Of a stretch of 64,000 nucleotides of DNA, positions 8,621 through 15,972 are shown piece by piece. This DNA comes from CAWCFV01 sp963794995 (lineage in GTDB: Bacteria; Actinomycetota; Actinomycetes; JACCUZ01). Every line of letters starts with the position of its first letter. Within the stretch, counting starts at the first letter, position 1. A program made the position numbers and the translations under genes. The stretch spans positions 2,108,001 through 2,172,000 of the forward strand of contig CAWCFV010000002.1 in assembly GCA_963794995.1 (NCBI GenBank), given 5' to 3'. The notes under the pieces are model-generated. The model ran no database searches. It worked only from the letters and a program-made list of their open reading frames with translations, and was not told where the DNA came from.

Positions 8621-8706
8621 CATCACTTCCCTGAAGGCGGGGGACGGGGCGCTCTGCGGACTCGCGCGGCCGGACGGCGCGCGCCGAGCCCCGTCGGGGC
8701 ACGTGC

Positions 8707-8712
8707 AGGATA
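8707..8712 (-). promoter_or_regulatory. Candidate -10 box for the rfbF operon
   Basis: On the minus strand the 126-base gap before rfbF contains TATCCT, a reasonable sigma-A -10 hexamer about 85 bases before the start codon. No clear -35 could be assigned. The element is suggested only by its position at the head of the operon. Confidence 0.25.
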
Positions 8713-8746
8713 GCCAGGGCCGGGACCGGCCGGGCCACCCGCGGGG

Positions 8747-9871
8747 TCAGCCCCCCAACGCGCGGTACACGGCGACGTGGGCGTCGGCGCAGGCGGACCA
8801 GGTGAACCCCGCGGCCCGCTCCAGCCCCCGCCGGGTGAGCTCGCCGGACCGGTCCAGGGCCTGCTCCACCCCGGCCGCGACGGCCTGCGGGTCGTCGGGG
8901 TCGAACAGCACGCCGGCGTCGCCGACGACCTCGGGGAGCGACCCGGCCGACGCCGCGGCCACGGGGCAGCCGCTGGCCATGGCCTCGACCGGCGGCAGCC
9001 CGAACCCCTCGTACCTGCTGGGGAACACCATCACCGCGGCCCGCCGGTAGAGCTCGACCAGCTCGGCCCGGCCGACCAGCCCCCGGACCTGCACGCCGTC
9101 GGGGACCTGCGGGAGCTCGTCGGCCCGGGCCCCGGTCAGGACCAGCTCGAGGTCCGGGTTGCCCCTGCGCAGCCGCCGGAACGCCTCGAGCAGGACGGCG
9201 TGGTTCTTGTGCGGCCAGCCCTTGGCCGGGTAGAGCAGCAGCTGCTCGCGGGGCCCGAGGTGGGGGCGGAACTCCTCGGTCCGGACACCGAGGTGGGCGA
9301 CGTGCACCCGCGCGGGGTCGATGCCGAGGTGGTGCACGATCCGGGCCTTGCAGAACTGGCTGATCGTCACGACGGCGTCGGCCGCCCGCGCCGCGCGGTC
9401 GTACGCCACGCCGCGGTAGGCCCGTTCGGCGCGGCCGAACAGGTCGGGGAGGTCGCGGTGCTGCACGTCGAGCAGCGAGACGACGCTGCGCTGGGCGGCC
9501 CGCCGCGGGGGGACCGGCACGGTGAAGGGGTAGTGCAGGACCTCGGCGCCCGCGGTGTACCGCTGCAGCCGCCGCCGGAGCAGCGTGCCCAGCGCCAGGG
9601 CCCGCAGACGGTCGGCCTGGCCGGGCCCGGTGGGGAACTCCGACGCCACCCGCTCCGGGAGGCCGCCGGCGAAGCCGGCCCCGACCGGGGCGACCAGCGC
9701 GCGCACGTCGAGGTCGCGGGAGGCGAGCTCGTGCACCAGCTCGCGGGCGTAGGTCTCGCTGCCGCCCATGGTGCCGGGCACCAGCGTGAGCATGCTCAGC
9801 AGGACCGTCACGGTCGGCCGCGGGTCGGTGCGGGCGGCATGCGCCTCCTCGTCGGTGCGGAGCGGCGACAC
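8747..9871 (-). CDS. GT4-family glycosyltransferase (mannosyltransferase-like)
   Basis: A 374-residue GT-B glycosyltransferase of the GT4 type. The N-terminal domain has LTLVPGTMGGSETYARELV, the usual glycine-rich acceptor-side loop. The C-terminal domain has LLLYPAKGWPHKNHAVLLEAF, VFPSRYEGFGLPPVEAMASG (EX7E motif) and GSLPEVVGDAGVLFDP, typical of enzymes that use GDP-mannose or UDP-sugars. The start is uncertain: GTG at 9871 gives an N-terminus of about 22 residues before the fold and lacks a clear ribosome site; GTG at 9811 is the alternative. It lies upstream of rfbF on the same strand but is separated by 126 bases. It is divergent from the GT2 gene at 9961. Confidence 0.88.
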   Translation of the reverse strand: MSPLRTDEEAHAARTDPRPTVTVLLSMLTLVPGTMGGSETYARELVHELASRDLDVRALVAPVGAGFAGGLPERVASEFPTGPGQADRLRALALGTLLRRRLQRYTAGAEVLHYPFTVPVPPRRAAQRSVVSLLDVQHRDLPDLFGRAERAYRGVAYDRAARAADAVVTISQFCKARIVHHLGIDPARVHVAHLGVRTEEFRPHLGPREQLLLYPAKGWPHKNHAVLLEAFRRLRRGNPDLELVLTGARADELPQVPDGVQVRGLVGRAELVELYRRAAVMVFPSRYEGFGLPPVEAMASGCPVAAASAGSLPEVVGDAGVLFDPDDPQAVAAGVEQALDRSGELTRRGLERAAGFTWSACADAHVAVYRALGG

Positions 9872-9960
9872 TACCGGGCGCTGCCACCGGCGGCGCCGGT
9901 CCCTGTAGCGTGCCCGGTCGGCACGCTGACCGGCGGTGCACAGGCTCTGGGAGGTTGCGG

Positions 9961-10854
9961 GTGGGACCCGGCTCCGAGGACGCAGTGGATGCAGGCGTTG
10001 CAGTCGATGCAGCCGATGCAGCCGATTCAGCCGATGCAGTCGGCGCAGCCGGCGCACCCGGCGCAGCCCCGGCCGACGTCCTGCTCGTCGTGCCCACGCT
10101 GGGCCGGCGCCCTGAGTACCTCGAGCAGACCCTGGCCTCGGTCGCGGCCCAGGACGTGCCGGTCGACCTCGTGGTGGTGTGCCCCGCGGGCGCCGCGGAG
10201 GCACGGGAGATCGCGACCCGCGCGGGTGCGCGGCTCCTGGACGACCCGGGCAGCCTGTCCGGCGCGGTCAACCTGGGGCTCGCGACGGCCGCCGAGGGCC
10301 AGCGCTACGGCAACTGGATCGGCGACGACGACCTGCTCGCGCCCGGCTCGCTCGCCGCGACGAGGGCCGCCCTGGACGCCGACCCCTCGGCGGCGGTCGC
10401 GTACGGCTCGTGCACCTACATCGACGAGGTCGGCCGCCCGCTGTGGACCAGCCGGGCCGGCCGGGCCGCGTCCTGGCTGCTGGCGTGGGGCCCGGACCTG
10501 GTGCCGCAGCCGGGGATGCTGTTCCGCCTGGCCGACTTCCGGGCGGTGGGCGGCCTGGACGAGACGCTGCAGTTCGCCATGGACCTCGACCTGCTGCTGC
10601 GGCTGCGCCGCCGCGGCCGGCTGGTCTCGGTGGGCCGGCCGGTGAGCAGCTTCCGCTGGCACGCGTCCTCGCTCACGGTCTCGGACCGCTCCGCCTCGCT
10701 CGCGGAGTCCGAGCAGGTCAAGCGGCGCTACCTGCCCGCCGCGCTGCGGCCGGTGGCCCCGGTCTGGGAGGCACCGGTCCGCGTCGCGACCAGGCTCGCC
10801 GCGCGCCGGCTCGGCGCCCGGTCGGCGGCCAGGGCCACCGGAGCCGCGCCGTGA
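9961..10854 (+). CDS. GT2-family glycosyltransferase with Asp/Ala-repeat N-terminus
   Basis: A 297-residue GT2 enzyme. The GTG at 9961 is preferred because GGGAGG ends six bases upstream. The first 37 or so residues are a low-complexity Asp-Ala-Val/Gly tract before the fold begins at VLLVVPTLGRRPEYLEQTL. The metal-binding region is NWIGDDDLLAPGSL, and QPGMLFRLADFRAVGGLDE and FAMDLDLLLRLRRRGRLV are the acceptor-side motifs. The stop codon overlaps the start of the next gene (TGATG), so it heads a three-gene operon with a DPM-like GT2 and a DUF2304 protein. Substrates are unknown. Confidence 0.85.
   Translation: MGPGSEDAVDAGVAVDAADAADSADAVGAAGAPGAAPADVLLVVPTLGRRPEYLEQTLASVAAQDVPVDLVVVCPAGAAEAREIATRAGARLLDDPGSLSGAVNLGLATAAEGQRYGNWIGDDDLLAPGSLAATRAALDADPSAAVAYGSCTYIDEVGRPLWTSRAGRAASWLLAWGPDLVPQPGMLFRLADFRAVGGLDETLQFAMDLDLLLRLRRRGRLVSVGRPVSSFRWHASSLTVSDRSASLAESEQVKRRYLPAALRPVAPVWEAPVRVATRLAARRLGARSAARATGAAP
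9979..10068 (+). repeat. In-frame degenerate 9-base repeat (GATGCAGCC-like)
   Basis: About ten imperfect copies of a 9-base unit close to GATGCAGCC or GTCGGCGCA encode the Asp/Ala/Val-rich leader of the glycosyltransferase. Units are multiples of three, so copy-number change by slippage would lengthen or shorten the leader without breaking the frame. Confidence 0.75.
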
Positions 10855-11585
10855 TGCCCGAGGACCGGCCGCGCCGGCTCCTCGTCGCCGTCCCCGCGTG
10901 GAACGAGGCGGCGACCGTCGGCCTGGTGGTCGCCGACCTGCGCGAGCAGGTCCCCGACGCCGACATCCTCGTCGTGGACGACGGGTCCACCGACACCACG
11001 GCGCTCGAGGCGCGCGCCGCCGGCGCGACCGTGGTCGTGCTGCCGTTCAACGTCGGCGTCGGGGGTGCCATGCGCACCGCGTTCCTGCACGCGGCCCGGA
11101 CCGACTACGACGCGGTCGTCCAGGTCGACGCCGACGGTCAGCACGACCCCGCGTCCGTGCTCGACCTGGTGGCCGGGCTGTCCACCTGCAGCGTCGTGAT
11201 CGGCTCCCGGTTCGCGCCCGGCTCGGGCTACCGGGTGCGGGGGCCGCGCCGGTGGGCGATGCGGATGCTCGGCGTGGTGCTCAGCCGGGTCGCGCACACC
11301 CGCCTCACCGACACGACCTCCGGGTTCCGGGCGTCGGACCGGACCGCGGTCCGGCTCTTCGCGCGGCACTACCCGGCGGAGTACCTCGGCGACACCATCG
11401 ACTCGCTGGTGATCGCCGCCCGGGCCGGGCTGACGATCGGGGAGGTGCCTGTCACGATGCGTACGCGCCAGGGCGGCCGGGCGAGCCATGCGCCGGTCAA
11501 GGCGACGCTCTACCTCGCGCGGTCGGTGCTCGCGCTGGCCGTGGCCCTCACCCGCCACAAGGACAGGTACGGCGATCCGGAATGA
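10854..11585 (+). CDS. DPM1-like GT2 glycosyltransferase (polyprenyl-phosphate glycosyl transfer)
   Basis: A 243-residue GT2 protein of the dolichyl-phosphate mannosyltransferase type, which loads a sugar onto polyprenyl phosphate at the inner face of the membrane. Motifs: LLVAVPAWNEAATVGLVVAD, ILVVDDGSTDTT, PFNVGVGGAMRTAF, VVQVDADGQHDP (DXD) and GSRFAPGSGYRVRGPRRWAM, then DTTSGFRASDR. There is no C-terminal membrane domain, so anchoring is presumably supplied by the DUF2304 partner whose gene overlaps its stop (ATGA). Start ATG 10854 overlaps the upstream stop; GTG 10851 is possible. Confidence 0.9.
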   Translation: MPEDRPRRLLVAVPAWNEAATVGLVVADLREQVPDADILVVDDGSTDTTALEARAAGATVVVLPFNVGVGGAMRTAFLHAARTDYDAVVQVDADGQHDPASVLDLVAGLSTCSVVIGSRFAPGSGYRVRGPRRWAMRMLGVVLSRVAHTRLTDTTSGFRASDRTAVRLFARHYPAEYLGDTIDSLVIAARAGLTIGEVPVTMRTRQGGRASHAPVKATLYLARSVLALAVALTRHKDRYGDPE

Positions 11586-11944
11586 CGACTGACCACCCCT
11601 CGCTGCTGGGCCTGGCCGCTGCCCTGGTCACCACCGTGTTCGTGGGCGAGCTGCTGCGCCGCGGGATCCTGCGCGAGAAGTTCGCCGCCCTGTGGCTCGT
11701 GGTCTCGGTCGGCGTCCTCGTCATGGCGGCGTTCCCGCGCATCGTGACCTGGCTGGCGCAGGCACTCGGGGTACAGGTGCCCGCCAACCTGCTGTTCTTC
11801 CTCACGGCGGTGCTGCTGCTCCTGGTCAGCGTCCAGCTCAGCTACGAGGTGAGCCGCCTCGAGGCCCGCACCCGGCGCCTCGCCGAGGAGGTCGCGCTGC
11901 TGCGCGAGGACGTGCGGGCCCTGCGCAACGACGACCGCCGCTAG
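11582..11944 (+). CDS. DUF2304 small membrane protein
   Basis: A 120-residue DUF2304 protein with three hydrophobic segments (about residues 7-27, 34-55, 66-88) and a charged coiled-coil-like tail from SYEVSRLEARTRRLAEEV. DUF2304 genes are commonly found beside DPM1-like GT2 genes and are thought to act as membrane partners. Here the ATG overlaps the upstream stop by four bases, which supports a joint complex. Its TAG lies within a CTAG whose other strand is the stop of the convergent lipoprotein gene. Confidence 0.88.
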   Translation: MTTDHPSLLGLAAALVTTVFVGELLRRGILREKFAALWLVVSVGVLVMAAFPRIVTWLAQALGVQVPANLLFFLTAVLLLLVSVQLSYEVSRLEARTRRLAEEVALLREDVRALRNDDRR

Positions 11945-13284
11945 AGCCGCGGCGGCAGCGACGACCGGCCGGAGGCGTCGCTGGTCACCAGGACCGGCAC
12001 GGCGCCGACCTCGACCGTGGTGCCGCCGAGCGGCAGCTCCTGCGCGGTGTCGCCCAGGGTCTCGGCCGAGGTCGAGCCGAACGGTGTCGTGACCTGCGCG
12101 GAGCCACCGGGGCTCCAGTACACCCGGGCCTGTCCGCGCGGCGTCGTCAGGGCGCACACCCACACGTCGGCGCCCTCAGCAGGGCGGCAGGAGTCGGCCG
12201 TCGACCCGAGCAGCCAGCGGTGCACGACCTCGAAGGCCCGACCGGCCACCGTCGGGGTCGCGTTGTCGGCCTCGACGAGGTCGGTGTTCGCGATGTCGTG
12301 CAGGTCCCACGAGTACCAGTACACGCGCTGCACCCCGTCGGCGGCGTCGAGCAGGTAGCTCATCGCCACGTTGGTCATCTGCTCCTCGGGGGCGGCCGGG
12401 GTCGCCGTGTCGCCGCCCTGGAGGCCGAAGTTGATCTCGGTGTCCCAGATCGGCTTGTCCGCCGGGACGCCCTGCAGCTCGAGGATCCGGCGGGCCTCGG
12501 TGAGCAGCGCGGTCTTGCGCTCGAGCCCCTCGCCGTCCTCCGGGTAGAGCTGCAGCGAGACCACGTCGACCAGGTCGGCCAGGGGGACGCCGCGGACCTT
12601 GGTGGCGTAGAGCAGCCGGAGCCCGGCCCGCGCCCCGAGCGTGCGCACCGCCATCGCCGGGGCGACCAGCGTGGGCGTGGGGGTCACCGAGTCGACGACC
12701 GTGCGGGCGGCCGCGGTGAGCCTCGCCATCTGCCGGTAGCTGCCGTTCCAGTAGCCCTCGACGTTGGCCTCGTTCCAGACCTGGAAGGAGACGTCCGGCG
12801 CGTTGTAGCGCTCGACCACGGCCGCGACGTAGGCCTTCCAGGCCTTCATCCTCGGCATCGAGGCGGCGCCGTTGCCGTACGCCCCGACCTTCTTGGGCTT
12901 GCGGGAGTGGAAGGTCGGCGTCTGCCCCAGCACGATCAGCGCGCTCGCGTCGTGGGCGCGGGCCGCCTCGACGAGGGCGTCCAGCCGGGAGAAGTCGTAG
13001 CTGCCCGGTGCGGTCTCGACCTGGCTCCACACCGCCCCGGAGTCCCAGATGCGCAGCGACCCGACCGGGCCGCGCGGCCACGACTCCCCGACGGGGTCGG
13101 AGTCGTGCATGCCGAAGAAATCGGGGCCGAGCCCGCCGGGCACCTCTGTCGCCGTCGGCGTGGGGCGGGGTGCCGGTGCCGCGTCGTCATCGTCCGTCCC
13201 GCCGGAGTCGGTCGTGCAACCGGTCAGGACGATGCCGAGCAGGAGTGCGAGGGCCGCGGCGATCGTGGGGAGGGGTCGTCGCAT
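11941..13284 (-). CDS. Secreted glycoside hydrolase lipoprotein (clan GH-A, GH39-like)
   Basis: A 447-residue exported enzyme. The signal peptide ends in the lipobox LTGC (Cys23), followed by an Asp/Pro/Thr-rich linker to about residue 50 and then a TIM-barrel hydrolase. The barrel has the acid/base region FQVWNEANVEGYW (Glu172) and the nucleophile region KPIWDTEINFG (Glu283), matching clan GH-A retaining hydrolases such as GH39 and PslG-like endoglycosidases. The C-terminal 80 residues form a beta-rich domain. ATG 13284 gives the only sensible signal peptide. Lying at the end of the polysaccharide locus, it may trim or release the polymer made there; the substrate is not determined. Confidence 0.85.
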   Translation of the reverse strand: MRRPLPTIAAALALLLGIVLTGCTTDSGGTDDDDAAPAPRPTPTATEVPGGLGPDFFGMHDSDPVGESWPRGPVGSLRIWDSGAVWSQVETAPGSYDFSRLDALVEAARAHDASALIVLGQTPTFHSRKPKKVGAYGNGAASMPRMKAWKAYVAAVVERYNAPDVSFQVWNEANVEGYWNGSYRQMARLTAAARTVVDSVTPTPTLVAPAMAVRTLGARAGLRLLYATKVRGVPLADLVDVVSLQLYPEDGEGLERKTALLTEARRILELQGVPADKPIWDTEINFGLQGGDTATPAAPEEQMTNVAMSYLLDAADGVQRVYWYSWDLHDIANTDLVEADNATPTVAGRAFEVVHRWLLGSTADSCRPAEGADVWVCALTTPRGQARVYWSPGGSAQVTTPFGSTSAETLGDTAQELPLGGTTVEVGAVPVLVTSDASGRSSLPPRL

Positions 13285-13345
13285 GGTGGCGACACGGTAC
13301 CCGCAGGGTGGGTTCGTGACGCGCCCCCGGGGGAGCAGTGCGAGC

Positions 13346-14185
13346 ATGGCCGCCGTGACCGCCAGCGAGCGGGCGCCAGGACGCGCCGAGGTCTCCGTCG
13401 TCGCGCACCGCGGTTCCTCCGACGACGCCCCCGAGCACACCCTGCACGCCTACAAGCGGGCCATCGACGCCGGCGCGGACGCGCTCGAGTGCGACGTCCG
13501 GCTCACCAAGGACGGTCACCTGGTGTGCGTGCACGACCGTCGCATCGACCGGACCTCCACCGGTCGCGGCATCCTCTCGACGCTGGAGCTGGCGGAGCTC
13601 TCCGAGCTCGACTGGGGCTCGTGGCGCGACACGTGGGAGGACTTCGAGGACCCCGAGATCCCCGACCGGGACAAGTCGCAGATCCTCACGCTGCGGCGGC
13701 TGCTCGAGGCCCTGGCCGCCGCGGACCGGCGGGTGGAGCTCGCCATCGAGACCAAGCACCCGACGCGGTACGCCGGGCTGGTCGAGCGCCGCCTGGTCGC
13801 CCTGCTGGACGAGTTCGGCTGGGCCGGTGCGGGCTCGCCGGTGCGGGTGATGTCGTTCTCGCAGCTGTCGCTGCGCCGCCTGCGCTCGCTGGCCCCGGAC
13901 CTGCGCTCGGCGATGCTCTTCGAGCGGGTGCCGCTGCGGTTCCGCGACGGCACCCTGCCGGACGGCGTCGCGATCGCCGGGCCGAGCATCGAGGTGGTTC
14001 GGGCGCACCCCCGTTACGTCGCGCGGTGCCACCGCCAGAATCACCCGGTGCACGTCTGGACCGTGGACGAGGACGACGACGTCGCGCTGTGCCTCGACCT
14101 CGGGGTCGACGCGATCATCACCAACCGGCCCGGCCGGGTCCTCACCGCGCTGGGCCGCCCGCCGGCGCCGGTCCCGGAGACCTGA
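13346..14185 (+). CDS. Glycerophosphodiester phosphodiesterase
   Basis: A 279-residue GDPD-family enzyme that hydrolyses glycerophosphodiesters to sn-glycerol-3-phosphate and an alcohol. Motifs include the N-terminal VVAHRGSSDDAPEHTLHAY (His and Arg of the active site, Glu metal ligand), ALECDVRLTKDGHLVCVHD (Glu/Asp ligands and second His), ELAIETKHP and the C-terminal HVWTVDEDDDVALCLDLGVDAIITNRP. No signal peptide is present, so it is cytoplasmic. ATG 13346 has GGGGGAG about ten bases upstream; a GTG at 13316 would add ten residues. A perfect inverted repeat follows the gene. Confidence 0.92.
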   Translation: MAAVTASERAPGRAEVSVVAHRGSSDDAPEHTLHAYKRAIDAGADALECDVRLTKDGHLVCVHDRRIDRTSTGRGILSTLELAELSELDWGSWRDTWEDFEDPEIPDRDKSQILTLRRLLEALAAADRRVELAIETKHPTRYAGLVERRLVALLDEFGWAGAGSPVRVMSFSQLSLRRLRSLAPDLRSAMLFERVPLRFRDGTLPDGVAIAGPSIEVVRAHPRYVARCHRQNHPVHVWTVDEDDDVALCLDLGVDAIITNRPGRVLTALGRPPAPVPET

Positions 14186-14194
14186 GGCGATCAA

Positions 14195-14247
14195 GCCCGT
14201 CCGGGTCGTTTCAGGCCACGAGATGCGGGCACGGGACCCGGACGGGC
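14195..14247 (+). terminator. 13-base perfect inverted repeat after the GDPD gene
   Basis: GCCCGTCCGGGTC at 14195-14207 is exactly inverted at 14235-14247, with a 27-base loop and no T-tract. It sits between the GDPD gene and the SpoIIAB-like gene. It is a likely terminator or mRNA-stabilising hairpin; a regulatory dyad cannot be excluded. Confidence 0.5.
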
Positions 14248-14281
14248 CACACGCGCCACCAGCAGTGTCTGAGGGAGTCGA

Positions 14282-14773
14282 ATGTCGGGGGAGAGCGCAC
14301 CGGGCGTGCACGCGCCCCCGATCGAGGTCCGACCTGCCGCGGTGACCGTGGTGCGGGTCCCGCACGAGCGCACCGGGGTCCGGCAGGCCAGGCACGCCTT
14401 CGCCGACCAGATCCGCGTCGCGGGGGTCGGGGCCGACGCGCGGGACGACGCCATGCTGGTCCTGTCCGAGCTGGTCAGCAACGCGGTGAAGCACGCGACG
14501 CCGCTGCCCTCCGGGGAGATCACCGTGCGCTGGCGGGTCGACGCCGACGTGCTGCACCTCGAGATCACCGACGGCGGTGCCAGCACCCGGCCCCGCGCCG
14601 GTGTCGCGGCGCTCTCGGCGCTCGGCGGGCGTGGGCTGGACATCGTGCGCACCGTCAGCCGGCAGTGGGGTGTCACCGAGTCGCAGGGGGAGGTCACCGT
14701 GTGGGCCGACGTGCCCCTGTCCACGGTGGGACTCCACGGCGCGGGCGTCGTCCCGGGGCGCGACAGCAGGTAG
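14282..14773 (+). CDS. SpoIIAB/RsbW-like ATP-binding regulatory protein
   Basis: A 163-residue HATPase_c_2 protein, the family of anti-sigma factor serine kinases and related regulators found widely in actinobacteria. It contains the N box LVLSELVSNAVKHAT, the G1-like EITDGG and the G2-like LGGRGLDIVRTVSRQWGV. The start ATG has AGGGAG four bases upstream. No sigma factor or STAS antagonist gene is adjacent, so the partner is not evident; many such solo proteins regulate through phosphorylation of unlinked antagonists. Confidence 0.88.
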   Translation: MSGESAPGVHAPPIEVRPAAVTVVRVPHERTGVRQARHAFADQIRVAGVGADARDDAMLVLSELVSNAVKHATPLPSGEITVRWRVDADVLHLEITDGGASTRPRAGVAALSALGGRGLDIVRTVSRQWGVTESQGEVTVWADVPLSTVGLHGAGVVPGRDSR

Positions 14774-14817
14774 CTAGCCTTGCGCGGGACCAGATCCCCC
14801 GGGCAGGAGCCGTCACC

Positions 14818-15789
14818 ATGGGCAAGTCCGCCAGCCGTCGCCAGGCCCGACCCGCCGCCGGTGCCGCCACCACGGCCGGGGGTGACGTGCCCGTGGTCGG
14901 TGCCCGCGAGCCGTGCCCCTGCGGGTCCGGCCGCCGGTACAAGGCCTGCCACGGCCGCAGCGCCGGCCAGGCCGCCGAGGCGTTCGTCGCGCGGCCCTTC
15001 GACGGGCTGCCCGGGGAGTGCGACTGGGTCGCGCTGCGCGAGATCGTGCCGGCGGCCACCGCGACGCTGACCTTGAGCGGGGCGGACGCCGACCGCCGTG
15101 CGACGCTGGCCACGGTGCTGCCGATGGCGTGGCCGGGCCTGGTCCGGCAGGACGGCGAGGTGTTCGTCGGCCTGCAGGTCCCCGGCGGGTCCGGCGATGC
15201 CAACCGCGACGTGGCCCACGCCCTCGAGCTGGCCCTGGCCGCGGAGCCGGGGACGCCGATCGCGTCCGGCGCGCTGCCCGGGCCGGGTGCCAGGCTGCAG
15301 GACCTGCTGGACACCTCGGCCCCGCTCGCGGTGACCGTGCACGAGGGCTTCGAGTTCTGGCTCGAGGGCGTCGAGGACCGCAGCCCTGAGGTGGTGGCCT
15401 CGATGCAGCGCGCCAACGAGGCCGCCGTGCCGACCGTGCGCCTCACCGCCGTCGACGCGGCCTACTGGTGCCGGATCCGCGACCGGGCGCACCTGCGCTG
15501 GGTCGTGCCGCACGACGAGGACGCGCTGCTCGACGCGCTGGCCCGGTTGCACGCCACCGGCGACGACACGGTCGGGGAGGGGTCGCGCTACGTCGGCTCG
15601 TTCCGTGCCCACGGCCTGGTCGTCCCGGTGTGGGACCTCGCGGCCGAGACGTCGGCCGAGGCCCTCGAGGAGCCGCTGGACGCCTTCGCCGGCCGGCTGG
15701 CGGAGGCGCTGGCCGAGACCGGGCCGCTGCCCGATGCGGCCCGCCGGGCGCGCGACGGCCTGCGCAGCCGGCAGCTCACCCTGCGCTGA
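14818..15789 (+). CDS. DUF5926 protein with N-terminal SEC-C motif
   Basis: A 323-residue protein of the actinobacterial DUF5926 family. Residues 31-43 are a SEC-C zinc motif, EPCPCGSGRRYKACHG, as found at the end of SecA and in assorted nucleic-acid or ribosome-associated proteins. The rest is an alpha/beta domain of unknown function. AGGAG eight bases before the ATG supports the start. The preceding 44 bases contain TAGCCT, a possible -10. The function is unknown; it is placed after the SpoIIAB-like gene as in several other actinobacteria. Confidence 0.88.
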   Translation: MGKSASRRQARPAAGAATTAGGDVPVVGAREPCPCGSGRRYKACHGRSAGQAAEAFVARPFDGLPGECDWVALREIVPAATATLTLSGADADRRATLATVLPMAWPGLVRQDGEVFVGLQVPGGSGDANRDVAHALELALAAEPGTPIASGALPGPGARLQDLLDTSAPLAVTVHEGFEFWLEGVEDRSPEVVASMQRANEAAVPTVRLTAVDAAYWCRIRDRAHLRWVVPHDEDALLDALARLHATGDDTVGEGSRYVGSFRAHGLVVPVWDLAAETSAEALEEPLDAFAGRLAEALAETGPLPDAARRARDGLRSRQLTLR

Positions 15790-15795
15790 CCCGGA

Positions 15796-15819
15796 CCGCC
15801 CCCTGGTCGCCCGGGGCGG
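15796..15819 (+). terminator. GC-rich hairpin after the DUF5926 gene
   Basis: CCGCCCC at 15796-15802 pairs with GGGGCGG at 15813-15819 across a 10-base loop, seven bases after the stop. There is no T-tract, as is usual in this high-GC group. It is a plausible terminator between convergent genes. Confidence 0.5.
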
Positions 15820-15904
15820 GCTCGGCTATCGTCCCGCCAGGTCCGGGCGCTGCTGCATCCCCCGTCGGTGGCGCCCGGGCCCCTTCCGGACGTCGGTGCC
15901 GACC

Positions 15905-15972
15905 GTCAGTGCTGCCCTGTCACCGCTGCCCCGTCACCGCTGCCCCGTCAGTGCTGCCCGTCGGTGCTGCTC
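15905..15972. repeat. 14-base tandem repeat at the arcA 3' end
   Basis: About five copies of a 13-14 base unit close to GTCACCGCTGCCCC start at 15905, 15919, 15933, 15947 and 15960. The two middle copies are identical. The array covers the last codons and stop of arcA and the gap beyond, so slippage could change the C-terminus of arginine deiminase or a hairpin downstream. Confidence 0.8.

Noticed and set aside
6759..10271. A 1170-codon minus-strand frame over rfbG, rfbF and the GT4 gene
   Set aside because: Only the rfbG part is in the true frame; the upstream portion is the wrong frame of two clear genes.
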